Below are positions 22,258-35,584 of a stretch of DNA of 64,000 bases, piece by piece; within the stretch, counting starts at the first letter, position 1, and the number at the start of each line of letters is the position of its first letter. The position numbers were made by a program, and so were the translations under genes. Source of the DNA: Erigeron canadensis (Eukaryota > Streptophyta > Magnoliopsida > Asterales > Asteraceae); NCBI RefSeq assembly GCF_010389155.1, contig NC_057767.1, positions 7,113,765 to 7,177,764 on the forward strand, written 5' to 3'. Below the pieces are notes generated by a model. The model made no database searches and had not been told where the DNA came from. It saw only the letters and a program-made list of their open reading frames with translations.

Positions 22258-23174
22258 GATAGGGTGTGTGTATCGCATATATTTCGTAATCATGTCACAT
22301 CCGTTATAAATTGGAGTAACACTTCTACCTAGCCCACCCTAGTACCTTACGCCTACATACAATGATGGTAGTTAGATATGTCACATAATCACATTTTTCA
22401 ATAGTTATGGAGTTATGTGATAATCAAGGGTAGTGGAGTTATATGTGGTGGTCAAAGCTGGTCATAATAACCCCATAATGTTTATAAAATTCTATAGTTT
22501 TAGTACTATTTTTATATATTTATTTAGTTTAATGGTAATTGGCAATCCTAGACTGATGTAATTTAAATTTGTAGCTTAATATCATACTTGTATATATCAT
22601 GAAAACAATTTGACGACCACAAACTAGAAATCCTGGCTCTGCTACTACTTTTCAAGGCATCTTATAAACGTCACAATGTCTAATAAATTTTAGGCAATTG
22701 CAACATCGAGACAAATGTGGTCACGTGGACTTAGGAGAGGCATCTAAAGAAATGCGAAGAATAGAATGTTTCGATGGTGGTGGCCGGTGGGTGTATGAGA
22801 TAAGAGGTCGTGGCGCAGAAGAAATATTGTTAAGTGAAGGCGGCTCCATGTATTTTGGTAGACATGAAAATCCTCTTTTACTAATAAAGTTGAAAGAATT
22901 TTGACTCTTAAATTAAAATTAAAAAAAATGATTAAAAATTATTTTTAAATTTTAACATTTGATTTTAATATAATGGTCAAAATCCAATCTAATAAAAGTT
23001 AACATTATCTTTGGGATATCTTAATCCTTTTGTTAAACATATACACCACCAAAAGCTCCAATTACAACTAGTTCATGCGACAAGCTAATTTTAACAAAAA
23101 TAACCAGTGATAATAATTAAACTAAAGGTCGTATATGTTCAAAACTAAATGTTAATTATTTTCAAAACAAACAT
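22258..23174. other. Gene-free stretch
   Basis: No supported gene. A 68-codon ORF at 22698-22904 (RRIECFDGGGRWVYEIRGRG) matches no family I know and has no visible splice partners. Confidence 0.45.
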
Positions 23175-23395
23175 CATAACGAGAGGTCTACACTATATTA
23201 TCTTAACCGGGTTCATGCTAGAGAGTTCTCATGCCTAATAATTTATAGGAGGACAAACTCTCTATAAATCTGCCCAAAGGCGACAATTAATAGAAGTAAA
23301 ACTCTGGCCTCCTCCTGTCTTGAACCCGAGTCTTCCAAAGAATAAACCGTATTGAAAGGCTTCGTGTGCCATTATGTTATCAACCCAATGATAAA
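23175..23395 (-). mobile_element. tRNA-derived SINE, family A
   Basis: Same block order as 19738-19963 when read on the minus strand, including GCCTTTGGGCAGATT, GAGTTTGTCCTCCTA and GAGAACTCTCTAGCATG. The tRNA-like head overlaps ATAACATAATGGCACACG. Moderately diverged. Confidence 0.6.
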
Positions 23396-23529
23396 ACTAA
23401 TTAATAATTAGCTTCATGAACCACGCTTTCATATTAGTTTAAGCATATCAAAATTATTCTTCAATTTGTTGGATAAAACCCAAATTTATTATTTGAGAAG
23501 ACTCGTGTTGACCTTTATTAGTCAAAATA

Positions 23530-23710
23530 ATGGAATAATGGTTAGTAAGTTGTTCACTTTGTGGTTTCTTATCAGGAGGTTATGGGTTCAAATCCTACGA
23601 CATGTAAATATGGTGATGAGCCTTAACAATGTTATACCTATCTATACATGAAAGAGCAAACTCTTTAAAAAATCGCCAGGATTCGAAACCAACATGGGTG
23701 CATCAAAATT
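23530..23710 (+). mobile_element. SINE-like element with tRNA-type promoter boxes
   Basis: The A-box-like ATGGTTAGTAAGTTG is followed about 45 bp later by a B-box match, GGGTTCAAATCC. Further on, CAGGATTCGAAACC looks like a second tRNA-like piece. The body does not match the other SINEs here. Confidence 0.45.
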
Positions 23711-24774
23711 AAGGGTGTTAGCAATTTATCTGCTCTGCTTTTCAAAATAATGGAATAACAATAGACGAATTCATTAACTAAGCGACAGGCCGGTTAACAG
23801 AAGGATATAACCTTTTTATTATACAGAGCTTCCTACGCATTTTGAGCTGTCATTTAACTCAAGCTAAAAAACGCGACAAATCAAAGTCAATGAAGAAATA
23901 ATACCCTTTTTTTAAGATGAAAAAAACCCCATGCAATACTAATTAATTCGCCTGACCATATTATTGTTCAAGATTCACAACTCTTATCCTATAATTAATT
24001 AATAAGTGTTATAACCTAATAAAAATAATTTATGTTATCTTAATTCTGTAACATGATTATGTTGTCTGATTAGGGAAGATTATGATATAGTTAACTATTA
24101 TTTAAATATATCAATTAGGTTTATATATCTCTTCTCCACAACAAATTGCAGGGATGTATATGTAATTGTAGTCATTTTACCATATGTTGAAAGGGAATCC
24201 CCTTGAATATTTAATCCGAATGCACAAAATAACAACTTCAACGCGATCAATTGTTGTCTAGGTTATTTACATGTCATGATTCAAGATATAATGTGTCTTC
24301 AAGCTTCTTTTCTCTTGCAAGATACATGTTACATAGTGTTTAAAGAGATGATAATATTTTTAACCCGAAACCTATTTACAGGACATGACATGATCGAAGT
24401 TAACAGTTTTCGTGAGTCTTCGTGTTTGGAAGAACTGACACTATAAAAATTCATGTCTTATCGTGTCACATGTTAAGACCCGTTATGAAATATGTTACGA
24501 CACAAATTGATCTGTTAAAACCCGTTAACCCGTTAGGAACATGTTAAAACCCAAATTGACCTATTTAAATATACATTAACAAATTTCTTAATGGGTTTTA
24601 TCGTGTAACCTGTTAAAAATTGTGTCATGTTTATATATGGAAAAAATGACATGGTAGTTATCATGTTGTGTTCGATTTTAACCTAACGGGTTCGTGTCTT
24701 TAAAACAGGTTCGTCTCTTTAACAACTTATATATAACTTGTTATGTTAGATCTAATTTGGTGCACAACACCACT
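23711..24774. other. Gene-free stretch, partly an old repeat
   Basis: No gene. From about 24360 to 24720 the words ACCCGTTA, GTGTCA and AACGGGTTCGTG recur in both orientations, as in decayed hAT-type MITEs, but I could not place ends. Confidence 0.4.
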
Positions 24775-24960
24775 TAGGGTTGTAAAACCAACTGAACGTT
24801 CACCGAACATTTCATGTGCCAGTTGGCGGGAAGTTCGTTCGTTTAGTTAAATGAACAAACATGGAGATAGCCCTCGTTTGTTGATTAATAAATAAATGTT
24901 TCATCATATATCCCTAAACATTATGTTCATTTATTATAAAATGGAAGGGAATATGAGGCT

Positions 24961-25089
24961 GTTAGGCACCTAAGTTGGGTGAAAAACCCCTCACATACTT
25001 TTTTCTAAACTATAAAAATCATGGGGGCAAGCATTTATTCAAAAAATATTAGTATGTGAGGGGGTTTTCACCCAAGTTGGGTGCATAAC
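24961..25089. mobile_element. Foldback MITE nested in the hAT element
   Basis: The ends are 39-bp inverted repeats, GTTAGGCACCTAAGTTGGG against GTTATGCACCCAACTTGGG, continuing through CCCTCACATACT, with about 35 of 39 matching. Only ~50 bp lies between. No target duplication is clear. Confidence 0.8.
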
Positions 25090-25104
25090 AAATATTCATT
25101 TTTC

Positions 25105-25134
25105 TCTTACTATATATATATATATATATATATA
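25105..25134. repeat. TA microsatellite
   Basis: Run of alternating T and A immediately after the nested MITE. Confidence 0.9.
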
Positions 25135-25724
25135 TCAATAACTTCAAAAAATAAATTCAGTATAGCTAATTCTTTTAACTCAAAACCTAAAATATTTTTC
25201 ATTTTCAAAAGTTTTCATCCAACCTATTTTCTGCCTCCCAAGTTAATTTAGCCTGCTTGCTTTTGATTTCATTAATTAGTAAGTTTCTTGCTTTTAACCA
25301 TTAAGAATGAATTTTTGGGATATTAACTTCTTCTTATTCGATTAAACGAATGTTTAATATATCATAACTGGAAACGTTCGGTAAAAAGGTTTAAGTGATG
25401 GATCTTTTTTTATATTGAATTTGAATTCTTATATGGTTCTTCATGAGTGTTCGTTTATTTGTATTTCGTTTGGTTACTATGAACATAAACGAGCAAACAT
25501 GAAAAAGCCAATTTGCTAAATGAACAAACATTAACATAACTTTATGTTTGATTATTCATTCGTTAACAGTTCGTTTATTCATTCGTAAATCTTTCGTTAA
25601 GTTAAACGAGCAAACATAAACAAGGGTCGGTTCACATTCCTTAAATTCGTTTAGAGGCCTAACACCACTATGTCTAATGTTACATCACAACGTCACATGA
25701 ACCCGTTTAAAAACAAACACAACA

Positions 25725-25885
25725 TGAACCCAATACGTAGTAGGAGGAAAAACCCCCTAATAGCCCGTCGAAAAGCATAACACATTAGGGAAATCATTGA
25801 CGTCTTAAACTCGAACTTGGATTTATCCAAATCCAAGCTCTCGCGGAGGGACTTTCTTACTAATGGGCTATTAATTTGTGGATTA
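25725..25885 (-). mobile_element. tRNA-derived SINE fragment, family A
   Basis: The minus strand carries the blocks ATGCTTTTCGACGGGC and GGGGGTTTTTCCTCCTAC and, nearer the head, AGTAAGAAAGTCCCTCC with TTGGATTTGGATAAATCC. The 3' tail is missing. Confidence 0.55.
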
Positions 25886-25924
25886 GTGCATATTTAAATA
25901 CCAAAGGTCGGTATTGTGTTCATT

Positions 25925-26110
25925 TTAATCTGTTAGAAACAACTTTTGCAATGGGATTGATGATCGATTGATAAGGTCTTTAATCTTGGAAGGATCCACC
26001 TAGGTTCGATCTCTACTTTCCATATTTGTGGAGGTAGATTAATAGGGAATTTTTCAAGAGTCATAGGTTTCATCCTAGACATACATATTATTTAGGAGTA
26101 GATTTAGATT
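25925..26110 (+). mobile_element. Possible SINE-like element
   Basis: GATCGATTGATAAGG followed by the B-box-like AGGTTCGATCTC suggests a tRNA-type promoter. The body is unique in the window. Confidence 0.35.
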
Positions 26111-26564
26111 AATGTTAAAAAAAAAAAATGAAAACAATAAAATCTATACCCGTTAGACATGAGTTTTGACCAACTAAAATATAGTGTTTGTAGTTTATAA
26201 ATGATAAAATAAGTCAAACGACACAAAAGTCAACCACTTATATAAGTAACACATGAAGATAAGAAATATGTAGAGGGCATATGTCAACTCATAATGAGTT
26301 TTGACTCGCAAAATTTTAGTTATATTAGTTCAAATTAAAAATGTCAAATATTTTTTATTGTGATTTTGTCAACCAAATCTCATAATGTTGTGATGTCAAA
26401 CGAATTTGAAATTCATTCCATTTTGCTTGAGCAAATATATATTCTATGTTATAGAATTGTCATACGTTCGTTGTGTTTGAAAGGGGAAAACATATACGCT
26501 AGTGGTGCATATTTTTCTTTCTATAATCCAGTTATTATATATATAACAAAAATCTTAACTTTAG

Positions 26565-26735
26565 TTTTTTTTTTTAAAGGTGTGAATTACTTACGAATAT
26601 CGAGAGGTTTAGCTTACGTCGGACTAAAGAGTCCCCTCGCTGAATAAATCCCTAACTTAAACTCTCGATGAGAAATCCTATCATCCAAAGATTTGGAAGG
26701 GAAAACTCACCCCAGCCCATCAACATCAACTTTAG
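26565..26735 (-). mobile_element. SINE 3' part
   Basis: On the minus strand it runs GATGGGCTGGGGTGAG, TTTTCCCTTCC, GAGGGGACTCTTTAG and ends CACACCTTTAAAAAAA, the same tail as the SINEs at 19738 and 20283. No A/B boxes were found. Confidence 0.5.
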
Positions 26736-28999
26736 TTAAGTAATGATATATTTGACTTATTTGTTAGGTAAAAAAACATACATAAAAGTCTCGTACTAAG
26801 GCCTTCTCCGTGAATAAAACAAAAATAGTAATAATAAAACTGAAGGTTAAAGGCAAGAGGGAAAGAAAAAAATGCATATCAGCCAAATTTTGGAGTATAT
26901 TCATTCACTATTGGAGGGCTGGTCGTTTACTTCATTCCTCATACTTAATCAGTTCTGAAATCATTTATTCATAGAGTCGCCTGATTAGTTAGTAGGACAA
27001 CAAAGAGGGCTTAAAACCTTAAATGAGTGAAATTCCCTTGGTTACCCAAAACGTTTTCATACAATTTCTATAAAAATTGAAGGCATAATGTACAACTGTA
27101 ACAAGGTAAGCAGCTAGTGTTAATCTGGTGTCTAAAATACTGTTGTTATAATCACAAACAAAGTATCTTCCCAACACATCTTATGATCTTGTTCATGTTG
27201 TGAAGATTTCATTCTTTTTTCAAGTCAAACTTATATAATTTAATATTTAATATCACTAATATTATACAATATGTGTTGACTTGTAGCCTTGTAGGGTATG
27301 TTTGGTTGATAGAATGTAATGGACAAACCATATGGAATGAATATGGTAATTGAACAAGTTATTACTAGTATTTTCATTATCATATTTTAAATTTTATTAT
27401 TATATTTGAATTGAATGAACCATTAGTTGAGCAGCGTCAAAGTTTTGAACTAAAAGTTTTGGGCGCAATTATATGGACTGAGTATAATTTGTTGGTTTTC
27501 AAAAATTGTCTAACGATAATACAAACTAATAAATGGACAAATATACAATCACTCATATATCAAGTATAACCCCTTAGAAATAAACGTTTACATCACTGAA
27601 CATAAGGTCTATAAAACAAAATTAATTGAAAATTGTTCATCGCAAAAGGTTATCCTAAAACTTAGCCAAACATCTTCATTTGAGGGAAAAAAAAGTAACT
27701 CCCAATATCAAGAAAAATAAACATAAAAAAACCCTATTTGTTCTAGTTGTTCGTGTCTATTTATTTGTTAGGCTAACGAACTAGAGTTAACATACCCTTT
27801 GTTCGTTTAATTCGTTTGTAAGTTGTAACAAAGGATTTTGAATACACAAGCTAATGGGAATGAATAAACTAATAGGAATGAATCATAATCTCACTTACAT
27901 TAGTTACTCCGCATTACTTTTAAGCTAAGCCCAATGGGTTAGCCAGTTTAGAATTTCAACCCACCAACAATGATTAGTCCTCCAGCAGCTCATGCTCATT
28001 TGGGTTAGAATATGACCACATCACCACAACAATAATACTTAAAATTCAAAATTTTGATCCTTTGTAATGCTAAATTGCTAACACACTTTTACCATTCTAG
28101 TCTAGTCGTATGATATAATCACACATTGAAGAAACTAGCACCTTAAAAGAACGAAACAGAAACTGGTCAAAACCGGGTTTGACCAAAATCGGCGTTTGAA
28201 CCCGGTTTGGGTATCCTACTATTGGGAACCGGTTTGAACCCGGTTTGGCGAAACTGGCTTGGTAAAATTCTTTAACAATGTATTGGATACAAGTGTGGGC
28301 ACCTAAGTGATAATATGATAATGCCATCTGAATCAAGGTTGACAAGATTTATTTACAAGATTGAAGTCACAAGAACAAATGAAAATCAAATAATAAACAT
28401 GCTATATCAAAAACTTAACCATAATGAGGTGTTCAGTTATAAACATCAACAATGGAGCAAATACAAAATGGATTTAAATGGTACGAGTTGAGTGATTGAT
28501 AGATTTAAGTTTTATGAATAACACTGTTATAGCAATATACATACGTAAGAAAACTAACTGATTGTTACCTAAGGACATGGCCAACAATGGTGAATATTGG
28601 TCGGTGACTCGGTGGTACTGGTGATGACACAGGGAGATGGAAGGTGATACATCACTTCCTTATTTGATGAGAAAAAGAAAGTGATGTAACAATTGTTGGA
28701 GATCTTTAATCATGAAAACGAATTTGCAATTCAGAATGAACCAAATCCACCAAACATACCCGATAGACTTTCTTACACCAGTAAATAAACTCTTCAATGT
28801 CTAAGGAAGAAAAACCTTTAACTTACAGCCTAAGAATAGTAAACTCAGTTTATAATCATCAACAGAATGTAACAAACTCGGTTAATGAAATTCTTTGATA
28901 GGAAACTTAACTGTGAAAAGGATTTCTCTCGACCCAAGGATATCATCCACAGAATCATTAGTCTAATATCAGTTGAAGCTTCTGAGAAAGAATGGAAGA
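26736..28999. other. Gene-free stretch
   Basis: No gene. Around 27295-27430 there is a GTATGTTTGGTTGATAGAATG block such as heads some plant MITEs, without a matching end. Paired GGTTTGAACCCGGTTTG words lie at 28160-28250. Confidence 0.4.
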
Positions 29000-31900
29000 T
29001 CATGTTGAGCTTACGAGCACAAATAATGGCTTGCCTCCTAACCGGTCCCGGCCCTGAATTTGACAGATATTAGTACATTACAGTAGAAGAGTGAGTAACC
29101 TTTTGCAGTCGAACATGCAGTTTTATAAAAAACCACCAATGACAGCGAATGGAATGGTTTGTTGGTGTAATCTTGCACTTCATAATAGATGTGGCAAATC
29201 GAATAGGTCAGATGAGGTGAGTAATAGGTCACGAGACAGGGTAGGTAATGGATCACAACTACTTACTTCTATTATTGGTTCAAATGGGTCAGGTAATAAG
29301 GTTATGCTATCCATGATTTTCTTTTAGGAGGTTTTGTATGCATAAAAATTCACTTATTGTTGGCTGTGGTCTTCCTCAACCCATTTAAGCCTTTTCCTTT
29401 TAGCTATATTTAATCAACCCATCGGGATAACGGGTCATAAGACATGGTGGCTAACATGTCATAACAAGTTGATTTTAGTATTGGTTGAAACTGACAAGCT
29501 TATTGGGTTATGTTGGCCAGCAAACAATCTGTTTTTCTTTTAGAAAGTTTTGTATGCAATAAAATTCACTTTTGTTGACTTCAGAGACATTAGACAAGAC
29601 ATAAGCCATTCATAGGTTCGCCGAAGATACCATTTTGGAATACAATTCAGATCAATATATTCCGTTATTGGAATTGACGGCCATGACTCCACGTATGTAT
29701 CAAGTTGCTTGGAGCTATATCAGAGTTATGTAGACTTTAAATTGAATCTCGCACTTGTAGGATACCACATCAAAATATCTTTTAAAATGTAATTATTACA
29801 AGAGGTTGTACCTTCAGATCAGGTAATTCAATGACACAAGCACACTCGACTACATTCGCTCCAACCCGTTCTGCAGTATAAAACCAAAGCATCGGAAAAG
29901 TAATATAAACAGTATACTACAACTTAATCATATCAACTAACTCAACTTTCTTCACAACAAAACAAGTAATTTCTTCGCAACAAAACAAGTAAATGTCATC
30001 CCAAGATTTTATTCCATCTCCTCCTATTAGTATTGAACTTGACCCTGTTTTATGGGTGCTTAAGACCAGGTTCATGCACTTTTCCTACATTTATAATTTC
30101 TTCGGCCACAACTAGCCGTAGATTACTTCGGGTTACGTAACGGTAATAGACAAACGTTTTTTAAAAAAGTTCTTATGAAAACAATGTAAATATGTGGTCT
30201 TAAAGGTAGAGAGTCACCAAATGTGTACTTTTAGGGCATAACTCTTAAATCATCTTTATTCAAGAAATTTAATTTTCATTGAAAATGATAGAATTCTGTA
30301 ATAACATATGATGAAGAAATTTGTTATAAAAATTCCAAAAACTTTAGGCCAACAGTAAGGCTATCTCCAATGGGGTGCCCTTGGATATCCTTTGCCATTG
30401 AAGTTTGTTCAAAACTAAGAACTTTTTGAAGGATGCCCTCACCTAAGGGCATGCTCTTACCTAATATATTTTTGTTTTTAGTGGAAATAAAAGGATATGT
30501 AAGGATACGTAAGAATGTTTGTATGGTTAGAGATAAAATTATAAGATTTGAAGGATTTGTCAGGATGTATAAGGATTTGTAAGGATATGATGTGCCTAAG
30601 GGCGTCCTTAGCATTGGAGATAGCCTAATTTGAGTCAATCTGAACAGTTTTGACTATATGAAAGATCACTCCTTTTAATTTGAGAAATTACCCAACCACC
30701 CCATTCATTCCATCCTAGTCATAACTCAACCATGCGAATATGAGACATCAACAGCCTAAACCCTTAACGGTGAGGGGCCGATGGCCGATGGATCTGCTAA
30801 ACTTCTAAAACATGCTAGAAGGAGATCTTAGTAATTGATATTTTCTCTTTTCAATATTAAACTTGACCTTAATAGAAGACCCGGAAAGCCTAGGGTGGAT
30901 GAAATGCTAGAAAATTAAATCACTGATCAAAGGCTTAAACTTACCAAGTAGCTTAATTGCAGCTGCCAAAGTTCCGCCAGTTGCAATTAAATCATCTATA
31001 ACAAGTACACGTTCTCCGGCCTCTACAGCTCCAACATGCATCTCCATTATATCCGTTCCATACTCCAAGGAATACTCTTCCGATATAACAGCTCCTGAGA
31101 AGACAATAAAAGCTCATGGCATATTACGATACCTTGATCTTAGAGAGTCTACCACAGATCCGTGATGGAACAAGTTATAGTTGATCGTGCTCTATCGAAA
31201 ATTTTAACCACGGATGATATATACATCTCAGCATACATGGAGGAGTCACAGATGGCAATATGTGAAAACCTTCAAGAACATCAGAAGAAGACTAAAACAA
31301 AGGCAACGATCATCATTTGTTTTCACAAACTTAATTCACACGGAATTAAGAAACCTAATAAAAGCAATGATGTTTGTATATGGATGTCATGATAAACGGC
31401 AATTGCAACAGGTCAAATATAAAAATTCAGATTACCATAGTAATAATGTTGTATTTGTATAATATACGCATAATAGATTAGAACTTTAGCAAACTTTTGA
31501 AATGGAAAGAAAGTGTTTGTGGGTCAAACTGACCAGGCTTGGACCGTTTCAACCACCCATATCAGAAAACTAGGTTAAATGTGTTTGTGTGTTTTCAGAA
31601 TTCAAATAAATCCTGTACTTTGTTTTTAACTATTTTTTTATGTTCATCGGCATAAATCCAAAAGTACAGTTGCAAGTTTGCAACTTACAAGGCTCTAATC
31701 AGATGTATGAGGGTATTCTATAATGTTTAACACAACAAAGCCAATAGACTTATATATAAATTATCATACTTATATTGAGCTGTTGAGGTGCTTCGAAGGA
31801 TCTAACGACGTACCGGGTAACTTGTTGGGTTTTCTCATGGGAACAAACTTTGCACCAATAGCCAATGCAATTGGAGGACCAAATATGAACCCTCTTGCTT

Positions 31901-32925
31901 CAACACCTGAGCATTATGTCACCAAAATCAGCGAATACTAAAGATTTCTCAGGGGGAAATCAGCTAAACATCAAGCAACATAATGATATAATGTTATAGA
32001 CTAATTCGACGCTTGCGTAAGCAACATATAATGAGGACCGAGGAATCTATGGCAGCCATCAAACAGGAACATATTACATTGTCATAGTATATCTACTGCC
32101 TACCTACGTTTCTAATCTATGACATTTGCCCTATACAAAAAGTAACAGGTTTGAACTTATCAAAACAAGCACAAACGAGAGGTGATCTGTACACCATCTT
32201 TTTTAGCCGTTCACCACCAAACATCTTCATATTATAGTACAATGCTACATCCTAAAGAATATTTGGTGGTGTACGACAAAATAATAAAAATAAAAAATTG
32301 TTGTACAGGTCATCACCCAGCGTCCCAGCTCAAAAGCATAACAATAAATAAATAAACAACTATACAAATGAAAAACCAAGATTCAAATTCAAATACTAGT
32401 ATTTACAAAATCTCACATAAAAGAAAAAAGTTAACAAAATATTGACTAGACATTAATTAAATTAGTAAGTATTGCCTTACCAGCAACAACAGAGATGTTT
32501 TTGTGTTTGTATCTTTCAACGAACAAATCAATCGTTGACTTAAATGCAACAGGATCAAGCAACATCGTAGTTATGTCCTGAAACATTATCCCTATACACA
32601 CACATAACAATGATTAGTATATATCTTTAAAAAGAAAGTGCGAGTGTGTGAGATTACCTGGTTTAGGGAAGTCAGGAATGACGCGAATTGAAGATGAAAT
32701 GCGAGAAATACGGTCGTCCTTGATGATGGTGACGTCATGTTCGGGACTAGATGACATCATGTTTGTGATCGTACGGGCGGCGGTGGTGGTGGGAGAATGG
32801 TAGCAGAAAGAGTGGATTGAGGGTGGTTTTGGTAAAATGACATAATTGCCACTGGATAAATGTCTACTTATTTGAAGGAGAGATGAATTTTTGTTAATGG
32901 TGTTGAAAATGGTTTTCTTAAGCAT
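29000..32925 (-). CDS. APT1: Adenine phosphoribosyltransferase, long form with a probable organelle-targeting start
   Basis: Salvage enzyme joining adenine and PRPP to make AMP; in plants it also inactivates cytokinin bases. Six exons on the minus strand: 32925-32658, 32591-32481, 31906-31814, 31094-30945, 29870-29812 and 29053-29000 (244 residues). The PRPP-binding motif [13 protein letters not shown] lies at 187-199, with [20 protein letters not shown] before it and [17 protein letters not shown] at the end. Residues 1-55 are basic and Ser/Thr-rich, like a transit peptide. Met56/Met57 ([10 protein letters not shown]) would give the usual cytosolic protein of about 188 residues, so two start sites or transcripts are plausible. 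The 1.07-kb intron between exons 4 and 5 holds a Tourist MITE. All splice phases agree and no lesion was seen. The paralogue number is a best guess. Confidence 0.93.
30359..30625. mobile_element. Tourist-type MITE in an APT intron
   Basis: Inverted ends GGCTATCTCCAATG / CATTGGAGATAGCC lie between TAA duplications (30356-30358 and 30626-30628). Subterminal TGCCCTTGG / CTAAGGGCGTCC are also inverted. Same family as the element at 43177. Confidence 0.92.
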
Positions 32926-33244
32926 CTTTGAAAGTCGATTGGTAGGTGGGTAAGTGGGTTTGTCTCAAGAAAGTAGAGTTGGATGCTCATGTTATAGGGG
33001 GTAATTTGGTCAGTTTCATTTTTATTTAATCTCGATGCCAAATTTTCATAACATTATGTATTAGTCAAATAGTCACCCTCTAGGTATAGATCTCTTCCAC
33101 TTATCTCAACTTGAGGGTTAAAGACTTAAAGTTAGGAGAATCTTGTCTTTTAAATCAAAATCAAGAGTTAAGATAAAAAATTAAATATTGAATCTTCCTA
33201 ACTTTGATTTTAATTTAAAGGTTTTGATCTTATCTTAGGTAAAA
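32926..33244. other. Upstream region of the APT gene
   Basis: It should hold the promoter on the minus strand; no clear TATA box was found. It contains an imperfect inverted pair around 33115-33245 (TTAAAATCAAAGTTAGG-like). Confidence 0.4.
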
Positions 33245-34091
33245 CTAGATTTTAGACTCGTGTCCAACATTAAACATGGGGTTTACGATATTTTCAATAT
33301 TAAATTTTCATATATTTAAACCATAAAAGCTTATAATTTGAAGATATATGGTTCCAAGTGTTTTACTTTGTAAGTTGTAGTACAATAATCACGTAGTTAT
33401 TCCATAAGGCAAATGCTATAATAATTTCTCTACTATAAATATTTTTGAAACCAATTATACTCCTAATGTTATATTATTATGAAAAATAAGCAACAATTAA
33501 AATATAAACAAACTTGTGATCATGTACATGACTTTTAAGTATACGTATTTGATCATGATGCGGGCCCTTAACACGAATAGGTTTATTCTCAATCACTTAT
33601 CATATGATAACTATTGGTGGCTAAAAATATATATAAATTAAGTATTCAGGGCTAAAAAGTGTAAATTAATGATGGAAAACGATTAATAAGTCGGAGTCAA
33701 TTTGATAAATTTGAGCGATTTGATTAGTTAATAAGTCGTTAGGTTTTGAAATAATTTTTTGTAAACAATATTTCATATGTTGAAATTGTTTTAATATAAA
33801 TTTAAAAAAATTCTCTCAAATTAATAACTAAAAATAAATATAAATCAAGTATTCGAGGTTAAAAAGTGTAAATTAGTTATTGAAAACAAAAAAGTGTAAA
33901 TTAATGAGACTTTTTCTACAAATTAATATAAATACTAATATATTAATGTATTTGGATAATGAATATTAGGATTTTTAACTTATAGTTAATCTAAATGATG
34001 ACATAAGCGAAAATCAATTTGATAAAGTTGAGTAGTTTGATTGATTAATAAGTCATTAGTTCAACTGTCTTATAGTATATATATATTAAGA
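33245..34091 (-). mobile_element. Helitron-like element, family H, copy 1
   Basis: Read on the minus strand: 5' TCTTAATATATATATAC after an A, 3' end with a decayed hairpin (CATGTTTAATGTTGGACACG) and CTAAAATCTAG before a T. It shares long blocks with 36352-37166, for example GGTTAAAAAGTGTAAATTA and AATAAGTCATTAGTTCAACT. Confidence 0.65.
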
Positions 34092-34167
34092 TTAAGATAT
34101 GTTATTTAAAGGGTGATTATGTATATATATATTAAGATTAAGATATGTTATTTAAAGGGTGATTATG
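34072..34167. repeat. Two tandem copies of a ~52-bp unit
   Basis: TATATATATTAAGATTAAGATATG through GGGTGATTATGT is present twice in a row. It spans the 5' edge of the Helitron-like element. Confidence 0.85.
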
Positions 34168-34243
34168 TGAAATTCAAGAAGAGTTATGTATATTAAATTT
34201 AAATGTTTAATTTATAACTTTTTTAACATTACAGTACCTAAGA

Positions 34244-35148
34244 AAGGGGCGGACGCAGTGGGTAATGCCCCCAATAAACCAATGTGAAATACTTGAGATG
34301 TGAATTATTTTCTAACTGATTTTGGCCCAAAATGGATTATGCCCTCAGCCCAATTTGTGAATGCCCTCCCTGAGTAAGGATAAAGAGTAAGGATAAAGCT
34401 AGCAAAGGAGGGAAGTAGAGATATTAATATGATGGTTTATTTATAGCTCTTAAGTCTTTTTAAATGTTTTACTAAAGAGCGATGTGGGAGACATGACAAA
34501 TTCATTGTTTTCTTTTTGTTGTTGTTGACCACAATTTAACTTTAACTATATATGAATAAATTTATCTTAAGATAAAGATTACAAAATTTATGTTTTTTCA
34601 ATTACCTGCAAATAAAACGATATAAAGATTACATAAATATTTATATTATTTTTTTGGGTTATTGGCAGATGTATTGATTCGTGTAAAACAATAACTAACA
34701 TAAAACAATTTAAAAGATTGTTCGGAAAATCATTGTGTTTCATGGTTCTATACCAATAAATAATAATTTCATCATAATATTTGATTTTATCTCATAAGTT
34801 TTATATACTTGTTTTGTAAACTCTTGAACTTAGAACGGCGGTGGCAGGGGAAATGCAAGGTCACATCCTGCCGTCATAGCTTGCCTCCCATTGCTTCGTA
34901 CGTGACAACCCTTAAATATTATTGATAACTTATTATCTTTTTTCTACTTGATGAGTTTATTATTAATAAAATAAAAAATTATCTTTTATTACTGTTGTTG
35001 CAGTTTTTTTCAACGTAGTAACATTACCGCTCTTTTTGTACCGCTATTAACAAATTGTTTAGCTGATATTATATCGGTATATTTAGCCATTTGTCGGCTA
35101 CTAAAATTTTTTTGCCCCCTGTATATCAATATTTTGGATCCGCCACTG
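34244..35148. mobile_element. Non-autonomous hAT element, 905 bp
   Basis: Ends AAGGGGCGGACGCAG / GGATCCGCCACTG sit between perfect 8-bp duplications ACCTAAGA (34236-34243 and 35149-35156). TGCCCCC blocks face each other inside both ends. No transposase coding is left. Confidence 0.88.
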
Positions 35149-35584
35149 ACCTAAGATATGTTAAGTCATGCAGTACGGATCATTTTCTTTTATTTAATTT
35201 TTAGGTAATTAGTAACCTTATAATGTAATTTAAATTTATAGTTTAAATTTACGTTTTTTAAGTATCAATTATGGCTTTTTTTTCAAACATGAATCAATTA
35301 TGACTTAATTAACTTTTATGAAATTAAGAAAAAAAGTTTCACTTAATTCATTTGTAGTTTATTTTGATATATTCACATTTTTCAGATTGAAATTGTTAAT
35401 AAATACTTCAGAAATATGGGTTCACTTGATTTCCAGTAATATGGTTCTGTTGGAACATATTATGCATTGGAACCAATGCATAGTTTTTAGTAAGCAAAGT
35501 TTTTTTTATCAACTTTTGTAATATTTGAACAGTAGAAAAACGTGATACCACAAGTCGACAACCATAACTAAAAGGATATTATAA

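Larger units (their letters stand above)
24775..25661. mobile_element. Non-autonomous hAT element, 887 bp, with a nested foldback MITE
   Basis: Ends TAGGGTTGTAAA / GTTTAGAGGCCTA sit between perfect 8-bp duplications ACACCACT (24767-24774 and 25662-25669). Inside are many GTTCGTTTA / AAACGAGCAAACA words in both orientations, a known look of plant hAT derivatives. No transposase remains. Confidence 0.85.

Noticed and set aside
22698..22904. 68-codon ORF
   Set aside because: No domain, no promoter context, and isolated among MITEs and SINEs.
23530..23620. A genuine tRNA gene
   Set aside because: A- and B-box-like words are present but no cloverleaf could be folded by eye; a SINE head is likelier.
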